Part shown: piece by piece, positions 1 through 7,874 of the stretch
Layout of the letters: each line of letters opens with the position of its first letter
How positions within the stretch are numbered: position 1 is the stretch's first letter
Origin: Spirosoma fluviale
GTDB taxonomy: Bacteria > Bacteroidota > Bacteroidia > Cytophagales > Spirosomataceae
Direction: 5' to 3'
Length of the DNA stretch: 64,000 nucleotides
Assembly: GCF_900230225.1 (NCBI RefSeq)
Contig: NZ_OCNH01000009.1
Coordinates: 124,001-188,000, forward strand
Program-made: the position numbers and the translations under genes
The notes under the pieces: generated by a model
Databases searched by the model: none
What the model was told of the DNA's origin: nothing
Seen by the model: only the letters and a program-made list of their open reading frames with translations

Positions 1-354
1 GTCGTTCAGGGCAACGACCTGGAGCAGCGTAACAGCCTGTTTCATGTCATGCTTTGCCACGAATTCCCGAAATATGTCAAAACATTTATTGATAAACTCA
101 TCTGTGGAGGTCGAGTAAATAGTGAGCTTAACGATATTACCGCATTCATAACCAGCGTCACTGATGACGGTTTCGAGGTTCTGTATCGCCAAGGCAAGCT
201 GGGTGCGCATATCGGCATCGCTGGATGTGCCATCCGCATGTACGGCCGCCTGCCCGGCACAGTATAATGTCCCTGTTGTTTCTGTCACTTCTACGGCCTG
301 TACGTAACTGAGTTGTTCTTGCCAGGTCCAGGGATTAAACACTGTTTTTTTCAT
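1..354 (-). CDS. RidA family protein (YjgF/YER057c/UK114), C-terminus cut off by the window edge
   Basis: Reading the minus strand from an ATG at 352-354 gives 118 open codons with no stop before the window edge. The protein begins MKKTVFNPWTWQEQLSY and continues with GTLYCAGQAAVHADG, then a region with QLALAIQNLETVISDAGY and IVKLTIYST. This is the RidA layout: an N-terminal strand, the 'G-Q' core strand, the long helix, and the strand after 'NIVK'. RidA proteins are about 130 residues long, so only the last 10-15 residues are missing, including the usual Arg/Glu active-site region. Family members deaminate reactive enamine/imine intermediates; subgroup and substrate are unknown. Start supported by the only in-frame ATG after a promoter-like TTACTTTG at 451-458 (minus). 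Confidence 0.85.
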   Translation of the reverse strand, partial: MKKTVFNPWTWQEQLSYVQAVEVTETTGTLYCAGQAAVHADGTSSDADMRTQLALAIQNLETVISDAGYECGNIVKLTIYSTSTDEFINKCFDIFREFVAKHDMKQAVTLLQVVALND

Positions 355-430
355 GACGTTTTTTGATTTTTTGCTGTAGAATTGAGAACAATTATTCGAG
401 CGATAGATGCACCTGTCCGATTTAACCTTT

Positions 431-537
431 CTCTTTCCCAAACCCAGAATCAAAGTAACGCGCCTGGCGATCCTTGAAGAAATCTATTATCTGAACAGGC
501 GTTTGGTCCATGCAAAAGAGAGAAGTACTGATTCGAT
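431..537 (-). repeat. 107-bp block, copy 1 (inverted relative to copy at 11752-11858)
   Basis: Aligns without gaps to the reverse complement of 11752-11858. I count 18 mismatches in 107 positions, about 83% identity. Most conserved are the stretch around AAATCTATTATCTGAACAG (plus strand) and the run GCAAAAGAGAGAA. On the minus strand the block ends with TTACTTTGA, close to the Bacteroidota -7 element TAnnTTTG, about 95 nt before the RidA start. It is therefore probably a promoter-proximal regulatory module. Confidence 0.75.
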
Positions 538-567
538 TGCAAATTTTGGGATACTGCCGCAGAAATT

Positions 568-602
568 TGTTTCCAAATCATGCTTTGTTGTATCCAAACT
601 GC
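568..602 (-). promoter_or_regulatory. 35-bp candidate operator box, copy 1
   Basis: Two half-motifs, TGTTTCCA and GTTGTATCCAAA (plus strand), occur with exactly the same spacing as at 11705-11739. On the gene strand they read TTTGGATACAAC and TTTGGAAACA, a tandem arrangement like sites bound by AraC-type regulators. An AraC-type regulator gene lies next to the second copy (9763-10674). Binding is inferred. Confidence 0.5.
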
Positions 603-733
603 AGGTCAGGAATCTTATCGGCAGCGACTAGTTGTTAAAGGAATATCTTCTGGTATTATTAGTCGTAAACCCGTACTACCAGCCGGGTTATGTGCGAATG
701 ATAGCAGCAACCACAAACAAATTTTAAACAGGT

Positions 734-1111
734 ATGACCGAAACAAATAAGCAGACTGCTGTCGCATTTTATGAATTGATGTTCAACGACTGCAAGCCAG
801 CAGAAGCGGTTTCTTTATACGTTGGAGACGTTTATATCCAGCATAACCCGCACGTAGCCGATGGCAAGGAGGGGTTCATTTCCTATTTTGAACGGATGGC
901 CGTGGAATATCCAGGCAAACAGGTCACGATTAAACGCATTATTGCGGAAGATGACCTTGTTGTTTTGCATTGCTTCCAGCAGTGGCCAGGGGATTCCGAC
1001 TACGCTGGAATTGATATTTTTCGCTTTGACGATACCGGTAAAATTGTTGAACACTGGGATGTTTTACAGGTTGTCCCAGAGAATAGCCAAAACGATAACG
1101 GATTGTTTTGA
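734..1111 (+). CDS. NTF2-like / SnoaL-type small protein (predicted ester cyclase fold)
   Basis: A 125-residue cytoplasmic protein with the NTF2/SnoaL pattern: helix MTETNKQTAVAFYELMFND, the 'YIQHNPHVADGKEGF' segment typical of SnoaL-like proteins, 'VVLHCFQQ', and a C-terminal 'GKIVEHWDVLQ' strand (about residues 102-112). The HNPH and GKIVEHWD motifs place it in the large SnoaL-like group usually annotated as predicted ester cyclase; catalysis by family members is varied and mostly untested. It has no signal peptide. It faces the HxlR gene at 1136 tail to tail, 24 bp away. Function unassigned beyond fold. Confidence 0.8.
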   Translation: MTETNKQTAVAFYELMFNDCKPAEAVSLYVGDVYIQHNPHVADGKEGFISYFERMAVEYPGKQVTIKRIIAEDDLVVLHCFQQWPGDSDYAGIDIFRFDDTGKIVEHWDVLQVVPENSQNDNGLF

Positions 1112-1135
1112 TCGCAATCTTCGATTACTGTTTTT

Positions 1136-1513
1136 CTAAACGTCGGTTTTTGTAATCGCCTGTGTTCTGTGAACCATCCCCCAATCAATCATTGAATCGA
1201 TGACATTTGCAATGTCTTTTCCAGACTTTGTTAACCTGTACTCGATAAGCACGGGTGTCTGATTGTACACCTTACGCTCAACAATGCTGTTCATTTCAAG
1301 CTCCTTCAATTCTTTTGATAACATGCGAGGTGTTATCTTTTCTGTAGCGTCCAGGAGATCTTTAAATCGGTTTACACCACGGAGGAGCGCTGCGATGATT
1401 GGTAATTTCCACTTGCCACTGATGGCGTTTAATGTATCTGATAAAGCCAGAATATAAATTCTAGGACATTGCGGGCCTTTGTCACTTCCGATAAAATCTT
1501 TAAAGTCACTCAT
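1136..1513 (-). CDS. HxlR family winged-helix transcriptional regulator
   Basis: A 125-residue protein with the HxlR (DUF24) core: 'LSDTLNAISGKWKLPIIAALLRGVNRFKDL' followed by 'ITPRMLSKELKELEMNSIVERKVYNQTPVLIEYRLTKSGK'. These are the helix-turn-helix and wing of the family. A lone Cys at residue 16 sits in 'GPQCP' just before the first helix, the position of the redox-sensing Cys in YodB/QorR-type members (known for the family, not shown here). It is transcribed divergently from the NmrA-like oxidoreductase at 1625, with two repeated half-sites in the 111-bp gap. The arrangement suggests repression of that neighbour and of itself. Confidence 0.9.
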   Translation of the reverse strand: MSDFKDFIGSDKGPQCPRIYILALSDTLNAISGKWKLPIIAALLRGVNRFKDLLDATEKITPRMLSKELKELEMNSIVERKVYNQTPVLIEYRLTKSGKDIANVIDSMIDWGMVHRTQAITKTDV

Positions 1514-1543
1514 ACATACTATTCAAAATGTTCGATATACAAA

Positions 1544-1577
1544 AGTATACTGATATTATATGATAACAAACTATACT
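1544..1577. promoter_or_regulatory. Tandem operator-like half-sites between HxlR gene and oxidoreductase
   Basis: AGTATACT (1544-1551, itself a perfect palindrome) is followed 26 bp later by ACTATACT (1570-1577) in a very AT-rich divergent promoter region. HxlR regulators usually bind such short palindromic sites as dimers. Assignment to the adjacent regulator is by position only. Confidence 0.45.
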
Positions 1578-1624
1578 AAATATATCAGAACTGGTAGTTT
1601 TGCCTATCAAAACAAAAAATTAAC

Positions 1625-2527
1625 ATGATACTAGTCACGGGTGCAACAGGTCAGTTTGGCGGGAAAGCCATAGACCATTTATTGAAAAAAGGAATTGAAC
1701 CCTCCCGGATTTCTGCGTTAGTCAGAGACGCAGCAAATTCACAGGCTCTTCAGGAAAAAGGCATTGATAGTAGAGTTGGCGATTATGCAAATTACGATTC
1801 ATTGGTTCGGGCTTTCAATGGTGTAGACAAACTACTGCTGGTTTCGAGTAATGACCGGCAGGCTATTGAAAACAGAACGGCTCATCACATGAATGTCATC
1901 AAAGCGGCAAAAGAGGCTGGCGTTGGACACATTGTTTATACCTCCTTCGTTAGAAAACCGAATTTTGAAGATTCTGCCATCGCAGCCTTTCAAAATTCGC
2001 ATGTCGAGTCAGAAGCCTTTTTAATGAAAAGCGGCATCGATTATACGATTCTGCAAAATGGTATTTATCTCGAAATGATACCGGTCTTCCTGGGCGAAAC
2101 GATTGTAGAGAAAGGCACTATCGTATTTCCGGCCAGGAATGGTAAAGCCAGTTATGTACTTCGGGAGGAGTTAGCAGAAGCAGCAGCTCACATTTTGGCT
2201 ACGGAAGGCCATCAAAACAAGCTGTACCAACTGACCAATACTGCTTCCGTTTCTTTTGATGATATAGCTGAGCAATTATCCAGGGTCGCTGGTAAACAGG
2301 TGACGTATCAGTCCCCACCGGTGGACGAATTTGCATCGATCCTAAAAAGCGTTGGTGTACCGGATCAATATATCGGGATGTTTACCATGTGGGCTACGGC
2401 ATTATCACAAGATACAATGGATGCAGACGATCCTACTTTAGAGGAATTTTTGGGCAGACGGCCAACCACCATGAAGCAGTTTATCGATAAGGTTTACGCA
2501 AAGGTCGATTTTGAAACCACACCTTAG
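1625..2527 (+). CDS. NmrA-like NAD(P)-binding oxidoreductase (QOR2-type)
   Basis: A 300-residue soluble protein with an N-terminal Rossmann motif 'ILVTGATGQFGGKAI' (GxxGxxG), then 'RVGDYANYDSLVRAFNGVDKLLLVSS', a layout typical of NmrA-like and E. coli YtfG (QorB)-like quinone oxidoreductases. 'HIVYTSF' follows where the SDR active-site serine region lies, and there is no classic YxxxK, as in many atypical SDRs. Length matches the family (about 285-300). Divergent from an HxlR regulator. By analogy with QorR-qor2 systems it may reduce quinones under electrophile stress; this is inference. Confidence 0.85.
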   Translation: MILVTGATGQFGGKAIDHLLKKGIEPSRISALVRDAANSQALQEKGIDSRVGDYANYDSLVRAFNGVDKLLLVSSNDRQAIENRTAHHMNVIKAAKEAGVGHIVYTSFVRKPNFEDSAIAAFQNSHVESEAFLMKSGIDYTILQNGIYLEMIPVFLGETIVEKGTIVFPARNGKASYVLREELAEAAAHILATEGHQNKLYQLTNTASVSFDDIAEQLSRVAGKQVTYQSPPVDEFASILKSVGVPDQYIGMFTMWATALSQDTMDADDPTLEEFLGRRPTTMKQFIDKVYAKVDFETTP

Positions 2528-2560
2528 GTTTGTACGTGTTCGACCTATTTAGGTTGTCTT

Positions 2561-2989
2561 TTATTTTGACACATGAGAACGCCACTGGCTTCTCAATTCA
2601 TCCTGTAGCTCCGTAATCGCTTTCTTTTTATTCTGTTTGATCCGGTCAAGCCACGTTTTTGGGCCGCCGTCAGGATTGTACGTGGAGCCCCAGCTAAGAA
2701 TTTCGACCATGACCGGCACCAACTCGATACCCTTATCAGTAAGCAGATACAGGAATTTAGAAGCGTTTTTAGGGGAGGTAACTTTGGATACAATTCCTTC
2801 GTTCAAAAGCATATTCAGCTTTTCAGTAAGTACGGCTGAGGATATTTTCTCATCTGAGGCCCGAAACTCAAGGAAAGAATTTTTGCCATTGAACATAATA
2901 TCCCGCAAGAGTAAAAGCATCCACTTGTCACCAAAAATTTCTACCGAATAATTGATAGGGCATGTTGATCTTCTCTCGGTTGTTTTCAT
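2561..2989 (-). CDS. HxlR family winged-helix transcriptional regulator
   Basis: 142 residues; HxlR core 'CPINYSVEIFGDKWMLLLLRDIMF' with 'SSAVLTEKLNMLLNEGIVSK' and a wing ending 'FLYLLTDKGIELVPVM'. A Cys-Pro at residues 10-11 precedes helix 1, like the sensor Cys of redox-responsive family members. The C-terminal tail (about residues 105-142) is rich in Lys/Arg/Gln and extends past the usual domain. It is divergent from the SDR gene at 3081, and the 91-bp gap holds a perfect 12-bp inverted repeat, so it most likely regulates that gene and itself. Confidence 0.9.
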   Translation of the reverse strand: MKTTERRSTCPINYSVEIFGDKWMLLLLRDIMFNGKNSFLEFRASDEKISSAVLTEKLNMLLNEGIVSKVTSPKNASKFLYLLTDKGIELVPVMVEILSWGSTYNPDGGPKTWLDRIKQNKKKAITELQDELRSQWRSHVSK

Positions 2990-3005
2990 GATGTTAATAT
3001 TAAAA

Positions 3006-3059
3006 GTAGTCTGTTTTATGAACTACTTTCGTAAAATTGCAGTTCAGAAAACAGACTAC
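3006..3059. promoter_or_regulatory. Perfect 12-bp inverted repeat in the HxlR/SDR divergent promoter
   Basis: GTAGTCTGTTTT (3006-3017) and its exact reverse complement AAAACAGACTAC (3048-3059), 42 bp apart from start to start, i.e. about four helical turns. Shorter nested repeats (GAACT...AGTTC, AGTAGT...ACTACT) lie between. The symmetry and spacing fit two regulator dimers on one DNA face. Likely operator of the adjacent HxlR protein. Confidence 0.6.
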
Positions 3060-3080
3060 AAAAATAACTAAAGTTTAATT

Positions 3081-3824
3081 ATGGACTTTACAAATAAAAA
3101 CGTCGTTATCACCGGCGGAACTACAGGAATCGGGCTAGCGACAGCAAAAGCCTTTATCAACGCAGGCGCAACTGTTTGGATTACAGGAAGAAATGCAGAG
3201 AATCTGCATAAAGCCAGCACAGAAATAAATAGCCCGAAACTCACTACTGTCGTATCGGACACGTCGAAACTTGCAGACGTTTCCTTTCTGGAACAGGCAT
3301 TTTCAGAAAAGGGAAACAAATTGGATGTTCTATTCCTAAATGCAGGAATAGGTACATTCGAGCCAATCGAAAAGGTCACCGAAGCCAGTTTCGACGCTCA
3401 GTTCAATACGAATGTAAAAGGGAATTTTTTCACACTACAAAAATTACTTCCCCATCTAGCAGAAGGAGCATCCGTAGTGTTCACTTCTTCATCGGCCGCA
3501 ACTGCTGCCAATCTGGAGACCAGTGTCTATTCTGCAACCAAAGGGGCGATCAACAAAATTGCCCATATTGCAGCTAACGAGCTGGCAACGAAGAAAATCC
3601 GGGTTAATATCGTTAGTCCGGGACCCATTGCAACACCGGGTTTGGATAGTGTGGCAACTGATGAAGCAAAAACGTTTTTAGCTGGTGTTACCGCACTACA
3701 ACGACTTGGCCATCCCGATGAAATTGCAAAAACAGTATTGTTTCTAGCTTCTGATGCCGCAAGCTATATTTCAGGAACAGAGGTTACTGTCGATGGTGGT
3801 TACCATAGCTACGCTTTGAAATAA
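3081..3824 (+). CDS. Short-chain dehydrogenase/reductase (classical SDR)
   Basis: 247 residues with all classical SDR landmarks: cofactor loop 'VVITGGTTGIGLATA' (TGxxxGIG, residues 9-22), 'LFLNAGIGTFEP' (NAG), active-site 'TSSSAATAANLETSVYSATKGAI' with the YxxxK (Y-S-A-T-K), 'INIVSPGPI'-type strand (seen as VNIVSPGPIATPG), and the C-terminal 'ISGTEVTVDGGYHSY'. 'WITGRN' after strand 2 suggests NADP(H) preference. Substrate unknown. Controlled presumably by the divergent HxlR gene. A strong hairpin terminator follows at 3852-3876. Confidence 0.92.
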   Translation: MDFTNKNVVITGGTTGIGLATAKAFINAGATVWITGRNAENLHKASTEINSPKLTTVVSDTSKLADVSFLEQAFSEKGNKLDVLFLNAGIGTFEPIEKVTEASFDAQFNTNVKGNFFTLQKLLPHLAEGASVVFTSSSAATAANLETSVYSATKGAINKIAHIAANELATKKIRVNIVSPGPIATPGLDSVATDEAKTFLAGVTALQRLGHPDEIAKTVLFLASDAASYISGTEVTVDGGYHSYALK

Positions 3825-3851
3825 TGCGTTTAGATCATTTTGTTAGGGTAT

Positions 3852-3876
3852 AAAAAAGCGGCATCTGCCGCTTTTT
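3852..3876 (+). terminator. Rho-independent terminator after the SDR gene
   Basis: AAAAAGCGGCA and TGCCGCTTTTT form an 11-bp stem with a 2-nt loop and A/T flanks on both sides, so it can work on both strands. It is 28 bp past the SDR stop. Confidence 0.85.
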
Positions 3877-3963
3877 CCTTTGGCACACATTAAAAACCCG
3901 GCATATTCTTCAAGCATATTATACTAACCGGCGGTACGAATTGTACGATTAATGTACAAAATG

Positions 3964-4015
3964 AAGTAGCGTATATAGCTTGCCGTTATCTAACGATAAG
4001 CTATATACGCTACTT
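3964..4015. repeat. Perfect 18-bp inverted repeat (52-nt palindrome)
   Basis: AAGTAGCGTATATAGCTT (3964-3981) and its exact reverse complement (3998-4015) flank a 16-nt spacer that contains its own CGTTA/TAACG stem. It lies between the convergent genes ending at 3824 and 4111. No T-run follows, so it is not a plain terminator. GTAG and CTAC lie near the feet of the stem. Confidence 0.8.
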
Positions 4016-4110
4016 GCATTATTGGAATAATTTTAAAAGCAACCTGTAGATAGTGCCTTCGCTTCGTTTTCCACGACGAAACCCTGTGATCACATTATTG
4101 AAATTTTCAA

Positions 4111-4779
4111 TCAAAAAATGGTAAAGCCCAGCGTTGCCTGAAACAGATTGCTTTTTTTGCCAAATTGTGAAGCGGTTGTAGCGTTAGCGAACTGAATTTT
4201 CAAAATATCAGTAAAATTGCCCTCATAACGGACATCCAAACTCAGTCTTCCAAGATCAAGGCCAACGCCTGCCTGGTAACCGAATGCTAATCGGTTTTTA
4301 AATTCAGCTTCTGCATTATCACCTGTGACATCATTAAAAGAATCACCGATTTTGCCATTATTGGATAATCTGAGCGATGCCATGGGACCAACATTGACGC
4401 GGAAGAACTTAGCAACGCGCACCCCAACAAGGACGGGAACGTCGAGGTTCGAAAACCGAACGTCCACTTTTCCATCCCTCAGCACACCGTCCTTATATAC
4501 ATTGAATTTACCCCCTTTTTGAGACAACAGAATCTCTGGCTGGATATAAACCATTTTACCAAAACGGAAGAAAACACCACCTGCGAACCCAAGTGAACGG
4601 TTATCGTTGTCTTTGAAATTAAATGCGTTACCGCCGGGTGACAGGCTTAAATCGTTGCTGCCATTGATATTCGATAAATTAGCGCCTGCTTTGATACCAA
4701 ATCTAAAGCCAGGATTGTATTGTGCAGTTGCCGCATAGCTGATCGTCAGCATACACAGCGCAATCATCATGTTTTTCAT
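4111..4779 (-). CDS. Outer-membrane beta-barrel protein (PorT-like family)
   Basis: 222 residues. A clear signal peptide (MKNMMIALCMLTISYAATAQ) is cut at about residue 20. The mature part reads 'YNPGFRFGIKAGANLSNING', then alternating amphipathic strands such as 'LGFAGGVFFRFGKMVYIQPEILLSQKGGKF', ending 'SNLFQATLGFTIF' with the C-terminal aromatic. This matches the Bacteroidota family of small outer-membrane barrels annotated 'porin family / PorT'. Role beyond an 8-to-10-strand barrel is not predictable. Same strand as the metallopeptidase upstream, separated by 160 bp, so probably its own transcript. Confidence 0.85.
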   Translation of the reverse strand: MKNMMIALCMLTISYAATAQYNPGFRFGIKAGANLSNINGSNDLSLSPGGNAFNFKDNDNRSLGFAGGVFFRFGKMVYIQPEILLSQKGGKFNVYKDGVLRDGKVDVRFSNLDVPVLVGVRVAKFFRVNVGPMASLRLSNNGKIGDSFNDVTGDNAEAEFKNRLAFGYQAGVGLDLGRLSLDVRYEGNFTDILKIQFANATTASQFGKKSNLFQATLGFTIF

Positions 4780-4939
4780 GTGAGTTTTTGTTTGAAATGA
4801 ATTGGAGTTAATAAACTAGTAAAGAGTCGTGCACGCTGGGTGGGAAAGCATTCGTGCAGCAGGGGGTAAGTTTTTACAAACACCTTACAGGGGCGGTTTG
4901 TAGCCTACATGTGGGAGGCACTATTGCCGTTATAAAAGA

Positions 4940-5971
4940 TTATTTTTTAACTATATTAGTTAATTCTGCGTCAAACAACCTCGCAAATTCTCTGCTAGGT
5001 AAAATATGATTCTGTTGTTGCGCATCGTTGGCCAGTTTATACCCCCACTCGGTAGCTGCCTTTCTTTGGGTAGGTGTACCGTGGTGCTCCTTCAGATCAA
5101 ACACGCAATCACCAAGACTTGAAAATACCTCTCCGGCTCGTTGCACGCTTCGCAACGGCAGAGCTGCTCCCCGGGCGTGCGTGAGGAAGTACGCGGCATA
5201 CGCGTCGGCCATTAATTCGGTGCGACGGCTACCCTCGGGGGTTAGGGGGATAGCATAATCTTTTATTCCCAAATTATATTGAATATGGTGCGCAAACTCA
5301 TGGGCCAGAATAGCCTGCGGAGCAATATCGCCGTAACCAATCGCATCAAAAGCCTGTAAAAGGCCATCACCAAAAACAATTTTATCCTGAATTTGACCAA
5401 CGGCAGGATAGTTTTTTTCCTGGTGGGCATAGGCATTTAATGTAAAAAAAGGATGATTGCCGTTCAGGTATTCCGGATAGGTTTTAAATAAAGTGGCTAG
5501 CGAGTCAGCATAGTAAGTAGCCTTCTCATCACTGTACCCATATTCGGCCTTATACAAGGTTAAAATTTTGTTCCGGTCCTGCAGCATGGAGCCATGCGCT
5601 GCAACCATACTGATGTTGTCCGACTTAGTGTCCCAAAAGCGCTTTAGATCGTTAAAGGTTTTAGTTAACGGAGCGGTATATTCACCGTTAACACCAAACT
5701 TTTGGTTTTCAGAACTATTTTCAGTAAAAACGGCAGCAAAAATGGCCATTTTCCCTGCCTCCTCATTCGTGATAATGTTTGCGCTCTCTTTACTCCAACC
5801 AGTAAGTTGCTTTAAAAGCCATCCAGTTGAAGGACTAGTAGCACCATCGCATGGAGTGGGCTTCACTTTATCTAAAATCGGGTTAACCGGACTATCCATT
5901 TCTTTTTCACAACCAGAAAAAAGAATAAAACAGGCGGCAACAGTTGCCGTAAGAATTTTAATACGTTTCAT
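4940..5971 (-). CDS. Exported lipoprotein zinc metallopeptidase (HEXXH)
   Basis: 343 residues. The N-terminus is a lipoprotein signal with lipobox 'LFSGC' (Cys 21). The catalytic zinc motif is H224-E-F-A-H228 in 'AILAHEFAHHIQYNL', followed by 'RRTELMADAYAAYFL' (about 251-264), giving the downstream Glu/Asp third ligand expected of gluzincin-like peptidases. The last part is helical. It belongs among the uncharacterised neutral metallopeptidases of Bacteroidota; substrate unknown. It lies 82 bp downstream of the LytTR regulator gene on the same strand and might be read through from that operon. Confidence 0.75.
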   Translation of the reverse strand: MKRIKILTATVAACFILFSGCEKEMDSPVNPILDKVKPTPCDGATSPSTGWLLKQLTGWSKESANIITNEEAGKMAIFAAVFTENSSENQKFGVNGEYTAPLTKTFNDLKRFWDTKSDNISMVAAHGSMLQDRNKILTLYKAEYGYSDEKATYYADSLATLFKTYPEYLNGNHPFFTLNAYAHQEKNYPAVGQIQDKIVFGDGLLQAFDAIGYGDIAPQAILAHEFAHHIQYNLGIKDYAIPLTPEGSRRTELMADAYAAYFLTHARGAALPLRSVQRAGEVFSSLGDCVFDLKEHHGTPTQRKAATEWGYKLANDAQQQNHILPSREFARLFDAELTNIVKK

Positions 5972-6053
5972 AAGATTAATTGTCGTTTATAACGTCGGTA
6001 AGAAAAAAAAAGAAAATATATCTCCGGAAGAATGAAGGAGGTTCTGTGACAGG

Positions 6054-6791
6054 TCAGTCAGTTGGATTAGTCGGAGGAATAGACAGTAACTTAGCATTTA
6101 TCATGTCAAAAAAATCTTTGCGATACGCTTCGCCTATTGTAATGGGTTGTACTTCATCCACGATCCGGACCATATTGCCTTCAACGGCGGTTAAGTGGCT
6201 CAGAGAAATAATAAATGACTTATGAATGCGGACAAAACCCATTGAGGAAAGATGTTCGGCCAGTTCTTTTAATTTTAAATAGGCCGTAATTTTTCGTTGA
6301 TCGTTCATGTGGATTGTGGCATAGTTTCCCTGTCCTTCGATATATGTTATTCGGCGAGAATCAATTTTTAAAAGTTTACCCTTTTGTTCTGTTTTTACGA
6401 ATACATAATAATCCTGATCATTAACCGGGCGAACATTATTTTGAATGGTCCATAAACGGTTAACGGCTTTCAGGAACCTAAGAAAAGGGATCGGTTTTAA
6501 TAAATAATCTACCACCGCATGCTCAAAGCCTTCAAGGGCATATTCCTTGTACGCAGTAGTCATAATAACATGGCAATCATTACTGATCAGCTTCAATATT
6601 TCTATTCCGGTCAGGTTGGGCATTTGAACATCCAAAAAAACAAGCCCTGGTTTGAGATCACCAATCATTGCCAACCCTTTTATAGGATTTGTGGCTGAGC
6701 CTATTAATCTCAAAAAATGCACTTGACTTATATGTTCTTTCAATAAATCAATGGCATGCTGCTCATCATCAATTATAATGCAATCAATCAT
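6054..6791 (-). CDS. LytTR family response regulator
   Basis: 245 residues. The receiver domain (about 1-120) opens 'MIDCIIIDDEQHAIDLL' with the acidic pocket DD, phospho-acceptor Asp 54 in 'LVFLDVQMPNLTG', and the late Lys in 'DYLLKPIPF'. The C-terminal LytTR DNA-binding domain (about 145-240) has 'ITYIEGQGNYATIHM' and 'FVRIHKSFIISL', hallmark segments of the fold. The ATG overlaps the kinase stop by 4 bp (ATGA), showing translational coupling with the histidine kinase. It completes a LytS/LytR-type two-component system. Confidence 0.95.
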   Translation of the reverse strand: MIDCIIIDDEQHAIDLLKEHISQVHFLRLIGSATNPIKGLAMIGDLKPGLVFLDVQMPNLTGIEILKLISNDCHVIMTTAYKEYALEGFEHAVVDYLLKPIPFLRFLKAVNRLWTIQNNVRPVNDQDYYVFVKTEQKGKLLKIDSRRITYIEGQGNYATIHMNDQRKITAYLKLKELAEHLSSMGFVRIHKSFIISLSHLTAVEGNMVRIVDEVQPITIGEAYRKDFFDMINAKLLSIPPTNPTD

Positions 6792-7873
6792 ACCGGAAAT
6801 GTTATTGTTAATGATACATTAAAATGGAGTTCACTTTCTTCTATTAGAAACGTAGACCGGTTACCGTAAGTCAAGATCAGTTGTTGCCTGATATTTTGAA
6901 GACCGATTCCATTGGAAAGCTCTTTCAATCCTTTCCCCTTTTTGTTGCTAATATCAAATAATAATTCATCGACGGATGTATTAATTCTGATCGTTAAGGG
7001 ATGGGCGGAGTCATGCAGGTCGCCGTGTTTGAAAGCATTCTCAACGAGTGTGATCAGTACGAGTGGGATGATGCTGGTAGACTGGTCATCAATCTGTTCG
7101 TCATAGCAGATATTTAGTTGATGATTATGGCGACGCTGATTAATCTCAATTACATTTTTCAGGTGCTCCAATTCATCCATAATATTAACGGTTCCGTCGA
7201 TGCGGGTGTTTTTCCCAAAAGCATACCGCATAATGTTGGCCAACATCAGTATAGAATCAGCCGTTTCTTTATCGAGTTTGATGACCTTTCCATAAATAAA
7301 GCTTAATGAGTTAAATAGGAAATGTGGGTTAATTTGGTGCTTCAAGGCTTTGAGTTCCGCTTCGGTCTTTTGCTTTTCAAGCCTGATGCGTTCTTTACCT
7401 TTATGAACCCATTCAACCAATAGTGCCGCCGAAAAGCTTGTAACGAGGACAAAAAAGTAAGACATAATCAACACCCATCCGATACTATTTTCAGGCAACT
7501 CAGCCGGAGACGAATCCGTAATGTCTCGCGCTCGCTGTGCTCTATCGATTAAAAAGAAAATGTAGTCATACGCAAACTTGACTATAAACAACAGTAGCCC
7601 AATACTCACCACGCTGCGAAAACTACGTTCCCTACGCATTGCAGGAAGTATCACTACGAAAATTAGAATATAATGCGTGATTACCGACTCAATAACGAAG
7701 GTTAAGATACTTAAAGGAATGCTGCTTCGACCAGCAAAGTTTCGTGCGGTTTGCGCTGGGTTTACAACGTACGAAAGTAAAAAAAACGAACCATAAACGA
7801 ATAAAGAGAATAAGGCTAATAGCAATAACCGCTTATAACTTGCTCTAAAAAAGTTTATAGCCGATTTCAACAT
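6788..7873 (-). CDS. LytS/YehU-type sensor histidine kinase
   Basis: 361 residues with four hydrophobic segments in the first 155 residues (around 15-35, 53-78, 88-110, 131-155), then a coiled linker rich in Glu/Lys, then the His_kinase domain with 'LKHQINPHFLFNSLSF' (phospho-acceptor His 184 in NPHFLFN). The ATPase domain has the N-box 'LVENAFKHG' and the glycine-rich 'GIGLQNIRQQL'. There is no large periplasmic sensor, so the signal is probably sensed in or at the membrane. It starts 2 bp from the end of the small lipoprotein gene. Confidence 0.95.
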   Translation of the reverse strand: MLKSAINFFRASYKRLLLLALFSLFVYGSFFLLSYVVNPAQTARNFAGRSSIPLSILTFVIESVITHYILIFVVILPAMRRERSFRSVVSIGLLLFIVKFAYDYIFFLIDRAQRARDITDSSPAELPENSIGWVLIMSYFFVLVTSFSAALLVEWVHKGKERIRLEKQKTEAELKALKHQINPHFLFNSLSFIYGKVIKLDKETADSILMLANIMRYAFGKNTRIDGTVNIMDELEHLKNVIEINQRRHNHQLNICYDEQIDDQSTSIIPLVLITLVENAFKHGDLHDSAHPLTIRINTSVDELLFDISNKKGKGLKELSNGIGLQNIRQQLILTYGNRSTFLIEESELHFNVSLTITFPV

Positions 7874-7874
7874 C

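Larger units (their letters stand above)
355..733. other. Regulatory intergenic region upstream of the RidA gene and the NTF2-like gene
   Basis: Divergent genes start at 354 (minus) and 734 (plus). The region holds a 35-bp box (568-602) and a 107-bp block (431-537), both recurring upstream of the hydrolase gene at 10743-11648. The short open frame at 407-631 has no family resemblance. In the aligned copy at 11752-11858 substitutions fall evenly over codon positions and one frame is broken by a stop, so I treat the stretch as non-coding. Nothing recognisable lies between about 605 and 733. Confidence 0.6.

Noticed and set aside
407..631. Open frame between the RidA and NTF2-like genes, with a matching stretch near 11.8 kb
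   Set aside because: The aligned copy has a stop in this frame, and substitutions are spread evenly over codon positions, so the conservation looks regulatory, not coding.
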